Origin: Phycisphaerae bacterium
GTDB taxonomy: Bacteria > Planctomycetota > Phycisphaerae > UBA1845 > UTPLA1
DNA length: 17,510 nucleotides
Reading direction: 5' to 3'
Assembly: GCA_016935885.1 (NCBI GenBank)
Contig: JAFGQA010000185.1
Span: forward strand, 1 to 17,510
Positions 14,102 through 17,510 of this stretch are shown in pieces; position 1 is the first letter of the stretch, and every line of letters begins with the position of its first letter. The notes below the pieces were generated by a model. It made no database searches. It saw only the letters and a list, made by a program, of their open reading frames with translations, and had not been told where the DNA came from. A program made the translations under genes and the position numbers.

Positions 14102-14911
14102 CTACGAAGATGCGCTGTTGATCGGAGGTTGGAGAAGCAATCGCACTTGTTGCTTCGCCGTGGCCGCGCATCGCACATCCTGGTGCAGGTGCGCCAGGCT
14201 GAGCGTGCCGATCACCAAGCTGCTGACACTGCTGTTGCTCAACGTATGTTCGATCGCGGCCTGGGGATCGAGCCGCCCCGATGCCAGTCCCTTCTTGATG
14301 ACGACGCCCACTCCTTGCTGAGCCGCCTCCTGCATCACGGCAGCGTGCGAGCTGTCGTCGATGTGATATTCCACCATGAGAACGTCGGCCCACGCCAGTG
14401 CCAGACGGGAACCCTCCACGGTCTTCCCGGAAAACCCGATCGCTCGCACCAGCCCATCGTCTCGCAAGGCTTGCAAGGCACCGACCACGTCGGTCTCCTT
14501 CAGGACTACCACATCATCGGCGTGCGCGTGGATGAAGACAATGTCAAGGACATCCGTGTGCAAACGTCGCAGGCTCCGTGTGACGCTTTCCTGAACGGCG
14601 CGGGCAGAGAAATCGTAGGCCGAGCGACCGTCCACGAACGTCTCACCGACCTTGGTGCTCAGGACGTATTCCCCTCGGCGATGTGAGATGGCCTTGCCGA
14701 TCCGCTCCTCACTCAAGCCGTATGCAGGGGCCGTATCGATGTAGTGGACACCCGCGTCCAGGACACCGTTCAGCAGCCGTTCGGATTCCTGCTCGTCCGG
14801 CAACGAGTAGCCGCTTCGGTACTTGATGCCTGTGTTCCGTCCGATCTTGAATGCACCAAACCCAATCGGCGTCACTTGCAGGCCTGTTTTGCCTAAATGT
14901 CGACGATCCAC
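14102..14911 (-). CDS. aldo/keto reductase
   Basis: This is a 269-residue NADPH-dependent oxidoreductase of the AKR superfamily, with substrate unknown. The (beta/alpha)8 pattern starts RRHLGKTGLQVTPIGFGAFKIG. Counting from the GTG, the catalytic tetrad is visible as D59 and Y64 in HYIDTAPAYG, K87 in STKVGE and H128 in VFIHAHAD. The usual cofactor region is marked by GVVIKKGLASG and the SSLVIGT strand. I chose the GTG at 14911, with GGGAGA about 10 nt upstream, because it begins the conserved part; an ATG at 14959 would add 16 residues. It overlaps the end of the FAD oxidoreductase gene by 19 nt, so translation is probably coupled. At its 3' end it converges on lpxK with 1 bp between stop codons. 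Confidence 0.9.
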   Translation of the reverse strand: MDRRHLGKTGLQVTPIGFGAFKIGRNTGIKYRSGYSLPDEQESERLLNGVLDAGVHYIDTAPAYGLSEERIGKAISHRRGEYVLSTKVGETFVDGRSAYDFSARAVQESVTRSLRRLHTDVLDIVFIHAHADDVVVLKETDVVGALQALRDDGLVRAIGFSGKTVEGSRLALAWADVLMVEYHIDDSSHAAVMQEAAQQGVGVVIKKGLASGRLDPQAAIEHTLSNSSVSSLVIGTLSLAHLHQDVRCAATAKQQVRLLLQPPINSASS

Positions 14912-16089
14912 GTTCGTTCGATCTCCCAGGGTGGCTGGGCCGTTGCCGGCTGAGGCCAATCAGCGATGGGTCCACCCTTTGCCGGGTCGATCCCACGCGG
15001 CGGGTCAAGAAGTCCGCAAACGCGCTCGGCGAGCCGGGGAGCCAGCGCCAGCTTGGTGGGCCACGCGGTCACCACGTTGCCATCCCTATACGCCTGCACA
15101 TTGCTGGGACGCTTCCCGCCCGGCATAGCCCCTTCCGCGCGGTCGATGCGATACGTGGCCCACTCCAGTCCCCCGAAATCCACGCCGGGGAGCACCGTCT
15201 CCAATTCACGACGGGCGAAGGCCGCCAACTGATGCTCGTCCTTTGTCACGCCGTCCTCAGCCACCTGTCCGCCCACTTGCCATACGATACGGCCGCTCGA
15301 GTCTCGCGCCGTGGTGATCGTTACACGCGTCGCCGCCGCGTCCGTGCAATGGCCGTTCAAAACCGGCAGGGCGCCACGCACCATGACCATGTGGAGCGGC
15401 CTGCGCTGCATGGCCTCCGCAGACAAGCCGACTCGCCGGCGCAACGCCGCGTTGCCTTCACCCGCGGTGAACACGACGGCCCGAGGTCGCAGCTCGATCG
15501 ACCCATCGGCATCAGGATGACGCAAACGAATCACCTTCACCAGATGCGGTTCAACGAGCACGAATTCGAGTCCGCGCTCGCTGTCGATCCGGAGAACCCG
15601 CTCGCGATGCCAGTTGGCGAGGCAGTGAATCAGGCTGACGGGGTCGATGACCTGCTCGTCCAGCCGATGGACATCCCCCGGACAACCACGCAAGGGCACG
15701 GGCCAGTCATGGCGGTCCAGCTTGGTCGGCTTCACGCGAAGCCCGAGCCGGGCCCCAACCATCCCCAGCCGCGACCGCAGCGCCTTCGTCCGCCACAGGT
15801 GGCAGAAGTCGGCGACCACGCGTGTACCGCCCAGGTCCGGCCGGCGTCTGCCCCTCAAACACTCACGCCAGACCATCGGCATTTCGCATATATCCTCGGC
15901 CGACGGTGTCAGCAAACCATCCAACGTGTACTTCAGTCCGCCGTGAATGATGCCTTGCGACGAGACCGTCTGCCCGTCGCCCAACCGTCCGGCCTCCAGC
16001 ACCAACGCCGTGTATCCACGCTCTGCCAGCGCATCGACCAACCAAAGCCCGGCGCAACCGCCGCCGAAGATCACCACATCCAGTTCCAT
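14893..16089 (-). CDS. FAD-dependent oxidoreductase (DAO / glycerol-3-phosphate dehydrogenase-like)
   Basis: This 398-residue protein opens with the FAD-binding Rossmann motif MELDVVIFGGGCAGLWLVD (GxGxxG at residues 9-14) and the adenosine-ribose acid E32. SSQGIIHGGLKY (43-54) follows, characteristic of the DAO superfamily (GlpD and L-2-hydroxyglutarate oxidase relatives). Later parts include RPRAVVFTAGEGNAAL, the second dinucleotide-contact strand, and a C-terminal GNVVTAWPTKLALAPRLAERV helix that resembles the FAD-binding end of the family. The substrate cannot be told. The ATG at 16089 was chosen over one at 16131 because it starts directly before the first Rossmann strand. No transmembrane segment is seen, so it is probably cytoplasmic or peripheral. 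It is probably co-transcribed with the aldo/keto reductase, which suggests a small redox operon. Confidence 0.88.
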   Translation of the reverse strand: MELDVVIFGGGCAGLWLVDALAERGYTALVLEAGRLGDGQTVSSQGIIHGGLKYTLDGLLTPSAEDICEMPMVWRECLRGRRRPDLGGTRVVADFCHLWRTKALRSRLGMVGARLGLRVKPTKLDRHDWPVPLRGCPGDVHRLDEQVIDPVSLIHCLANWHRERVLRIDSERGLEFVLVEPHLVKVIRLRHPDADGSIELRPRAVVFTAGEGNAALRRRVGLSAEAMQRRPLHMVMVRGALPVLNGHCTDAAATRVTITTARDSSGRIVWQVGGQVAEDGVTKDEHQLAAFARRELETVLPGVDFGGLEWATYRIDRAEGAMPGGKRPSNVQAYRDGNVVTAWPTKLALAPRLAERVCGLLDPPRGIDPAKGGPIADWPQPATAQPPWEIERTWIVDI

Positions 16090-16221
16090 CGTCCTCACGA
16101 CACCGCCTGCCCGCCAGTCTAATCCGATCATCCCGCGTTGTCAGCAGACGAGGGCCGTCTGATCGAGGATCGGGTGTGTGTGACGATGGTAGGTGGATTA
16201 TTGGGTAGCCAGATCAAGAGC

Positions 16222-16239
16222 CCCCGGCCTTGGCCGGGG
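16222..16239. repeat. perfect 8-bp GC hairpin
   Basis: CCCCGGCC-TT-GGCCGGGG is a perfect palindrome. Its last four bases overlap the left target-site duplication of element copy 2, so the element inserted at the edge of this hairpin. No T-run follows. Confidence 0.75.
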
Positions 16240-16244
16240 CGTAG
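16236..16244 (+). repeat. 9-bp target-site duplication, left copy (element copy 2)
   Basis: GGGGCGTAG lies at the left boundary of element copy 2 and is repeated at 16397-16405. Including flanking chance matches, the direct repeat is 13 bp (CCGGGGCGTAGCG at 16234-16246 and 16395-16407). Confidence 0.75.
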
Positions 16245-16396
16245 CGGTCCATGACGTTTCCGGTGGTATTCGATTCTTGTCGCTACGGCCGGCTTGTCCG
16301 CCCGTGCGGCCTCTCTGGTGGGCGTATACGGCATCCGCACTGGCACACACTGGCAGACAAGCTGCCAGTGGCACCCGCCCAAACTGCCACGCACCC
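16245..16396. mobile_element. MITE-like element, copy 2 (152 bp, 9-bp TSD)
   Basis: This aligns with copy 1 along its whole length. The left part shares TGACG(C/T)TTCCGGTGG and ATTCGATTCT, and the right arm 16348-16376 differs from copy 1 at one base. The ends have drifted (CGGTCC at left, GCACCC at right) and the left core arm has decayed. The 9-bp direct repeat GGGGCGTAG flanks it. The flanking repeat differs from that of copy 1, so this was a separate insertion. It appears older than copy 1, judged by its less perfect inverted ends. Confidence 0.75.
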
Positions 16397-16405
16397 GGGG
16401 CGTAG
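16397..16405 (+). repeat. 9-bp target-site duplication, right copy (element copy 2)
   Basis: GGGGCGTAG directly follows the right end of the element and is identical to 16236-16244. Confidence 0.75.
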
Positions 16406-16439
16406 CGTGAAAAACGAGCAATGCAGTGCGATTGCACTT

Positions 16440-16500
16440 GGCGGGGTGGCATGGATTAGCGAAGCCGCCAGCGGCGGCGGAGCTTACCCGTGGACATCTA
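16440..16500 (+). repeat. dispersed repeat B, copy 2
   Basis: This 61-nt copy of repeat B matches the reverse complement of 11889-11949 at about 85%, with the shared core AGCCGCCAGCGGCGGCGGAG. The spacer 16090-16532 otherwise holds only element copy 2 and small palindromes; no gene is supported. Confidence 0.85.
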
Positions 16501-16532
16501 CCCTGGGCCACGCTGCTATGAAAATATGCTGC

Positions 16533-16880
16533 TCATGCGGCTCCGGTGAGGGCCACGTTGTATCCGAGTCTCTCCAGCCGGCGTACGAGGCGTTTGGTCA
16601 TGAGCTCTCTGGCACGATCGTCGAAGTACATCGGTCCAAGGTCCTTATATTGGGTCCCGCGGGCGATCAGGGTGTGACAGCGGACAAACAGACTATGGGC
16701 CACCGCGACGGCCGCCTTCTTGGGGCCGCGACGCGTGCGGATACGCCGAAAGTGAGCCTGCAGGTAGGTTCCATTGGTGCGCTGCGCGGACCAGGCCGCC
16801 TGAACGAAAGCCTGTTTGATCCAGCGATTGCCAGGCCGCGGCCGGCAACGCCGCATCGGCAACGGGGACTTGCTCGGCAT
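16533..16880 (-). pseudogene. C-terminal remnant of an IS110-family transposase
   Basis: The frame reads PGNRWIKQAFVQAAWSAQRTNG and then TYLQAHFRRIRTRRGPKKAAVAVAHSLFV, continuing to GTQYKDLGPMYFDDRARE and RLVRRLERLGYNVAL. This is the C-terminal Transposase_20-type end of IS110/IS1111 transposases, which normally reads GN..LR..L..AAW, then RRG.K.A..A.AH, then LG.DYF and RRLE.LGY.V. The N-terminal DEDD catalytic domain is absent: above about base 16880 no frame on the minus strand resembles it, and a promoter for the opposite strand lies there. A truncated, inactive fossil. Confidence 0.8.
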
Positions 16881-16947
16881 GGGGCTGGTCCCATGTCGTC
16901 AACCGCGGCGCTCCGCAAAGAGCGAAATGAAAACATAGATGCTTCCC

Positions 16948-16976
16948 TTGACATGGTTAGCGTGGATGGGGATAAT
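16948..16976 (+). promoter_or_regulatory. near-consensus sigma70-type promoter
   Basis: TTGACA (16948-16953), a 17-nt spacer and GATAAT (16971-16976) match the vegetative consensus in 11 of 12 positions with ideal spacing. The expected start is near 16983. The first gene downstream in this direction is the cysteine-rich secreted protein at 17293. Sigma factor use in this phylum is not well known to me, so activity is inferred. Confidence 0.65.
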
Positions 16977-16982
16977 GGCATC

Positions 16983-17292
16983 TTGTGTCGGGGTGTGTGG
17001 CGCTGCTCTGCGAGCAGTGCGTTTAGACTCCACGCCTGAGCGATTGGATCAACGCCGGTCGCGGTGGGACCGGGACCGGTTTGGCGAGCCAACATGCGAG
17101 AGAAGGGCCAGGAAGGGCCCGCGAGAGGAGGTGACGATCGAGAACCGTGCAGGAGGCGGAGAGGGGAGACGTGTGCGCGCGTGCCCCGTCCTTCCCGAAC
17201 GCGGGCGGAGCATGTGCGGCGCCCCGGGAGCAGTCCTCTCGGTGTGTTGCCGAGGGCATGTGGAAGACTGTTTATGAACGGAGATCAAAACG
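16983..17292 (+). other. long structured, purine-rich leader (5' UTR) of the cysteine-rich gene
   Basis: About 310 nt separate the predicted start of transcription from the ATG. Hairpins include GCGCTGCTC-TGC-GAGCAGTGC (17000-17020, 9 bp with one G-U), GGGCC-N6-GGCCC (17105-17120) and CTCGG-N7-CCGAG (17238-17254). Between 17100 and 17170 the strand is strongly purine-rich, with several GAGG/GGAGG words. An arginine-rich frame runs through and overlaps the gene, but it does not look like a protein. No known riboswitch is recognised. Confidence 0.4.
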
Positions 17293-17510
17293 ATGAACAA
17301 AACTGTGGTGAATTACTTGAAGGCGGTGGTTACTCTGCTTGTGTTGCCCGTCATACTGGGAGTAGATTGTCCTGGTGAGGAGAATACGAAACTGGCCGAG
17401 GAGTGTGCGCACCCGAAGGCAAGCACCATCTGCACCGCCGTCTGCAAGACCAAGAAGGCCTGTTTCTCGTGCTGTAAGGCTCATCCGGCGAATTGGCCAA
17501 ACGGTAAGCA
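17293..17510 (+). CDS. secreted cysteine-rich small protein, 3' end beyond the window
   Basis: The ATG at 17293 is preceded by GGAG at 9 nt and opens a frame that stays open to the window end (72 codons seen). Residues 1-10 are polar/basic (MNKTVVNYLK). Residues 11-24 are a hydrophobic signal-like core (AVVTLLVLPVILGV). After that the chain is hydrophilic with seven cysteines at 26, 38, 47, 51, 57, 60 and 61, in the pattern C-x11-C-x8-C-x3-C-x5-C-x2-CC. This suggests a small exported protein held by disulfides or binding a metal. C26 is not in a good lipobox (GVDC). I recognise no family. It lies behind a strong promoter and a long leader. Confidence 0.65.
   Translation, partial: MNKTVVNYLKAVVTLLVLPVILGVDCPGEENTKLAEECAHPKASTICTAVCKTKKACFSCCKAHPANWPNGK

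Noticed and set aside
14851..16122. Long open frame of 423 codons on the plus strand
   Set aside because: It is antisense to the FAD oxidoreductase, which has clear family motifs. The plus-strand translation is rich in R, P, H and Q with no motif, as expected for the shadow of a GC-rich gene.
17064..17378. Arginine-rich frame across the leader and into the cysteine-rich gene
   Set aside because: It overlaps the better-supported gene at 17293 in another frame, and its R/G/E-rich content only mirrors purine-rich DNA.

Overview
The window looks like Planctomycetota DNA, most likely Phycisphaerae or a relative. The grounds are the GC-rich coding sequence, two membrane proteins carrying the C-x2-C...C-P-E-C-G zinc ribbon that is very common in this phylum, an LPS gene (lpxK), and many palindromic dispersed repeats. 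One repeat lies inside a tRNA-synthetase gene and encodes the GTGVSPV-type peptide often seen in planctomycete proteins. This placement is inference, because there is no rRNA or other marker gene. No tRNA, rRNA or CRISPR array was recognised.

Positions 1-3420 (minus strand) are an eroded accessory stretch. They hold a possible small membrane ORF, the C-terminal half of an lgt (prolipoprotein diacylglyceryl transferase) gene, a membrane zinc-ribbon/beta-propeller protein, a small two-TM zinc-ribbon protein, and the first 33 codons of an IS630-type transposase.

Positions 3428-9925 (minus strand) are four housekeeping genes in one direction, in transcription order: lysS, a LolC/E-type FtsX permease with a large membrane-rich N-terminal extension, a LolD-type ATPase with an internal insertion, and ilvE. 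The permease and ATPase are probably the two halves of one lipoprotein-releasing ABC transporter. They are separated by 295 bp filled with a 21-bp tandem repeat and a heptamer microsatellite.

Positions 9926-12993 hold repeat-rich spacers, a secreted serpin with a predicted P1 arginine, and a lipoprotein of unknown function, both genes on the minus strand. lpxK (12994-14100, plus) is divergent from the lipoprotein gene. It converges, 1 bp apart, on an aldo/keto reductase that overlaps an upstream FAD-dependent oxidoreductase (minus).

Positions 16090-17510 contain repeats, the C-terminal remnant of an IS110-type transposase, a near-consensus sigma70 promoter (TTGACA-17-GATAAT), a leader of about 310 nt with several hairpins, and the start of a secreted cysteine-rich protein that runs off the window.

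The strongest new observation is a short (152-160 bp) non-autonomous mobile element present twice, at 12767-12926 and 16245-16396. It has GGGTCC-type terminal inverted repeats, a paired-hairpin core, and a different 9-bp direct repeat exactly flanking each copy, which indicates independent transposition events. With the in-frame palindrome in lysS and a nested palindrome cluster at 11766-11981, the window shows a genome under heavy palindromic-element traffic.
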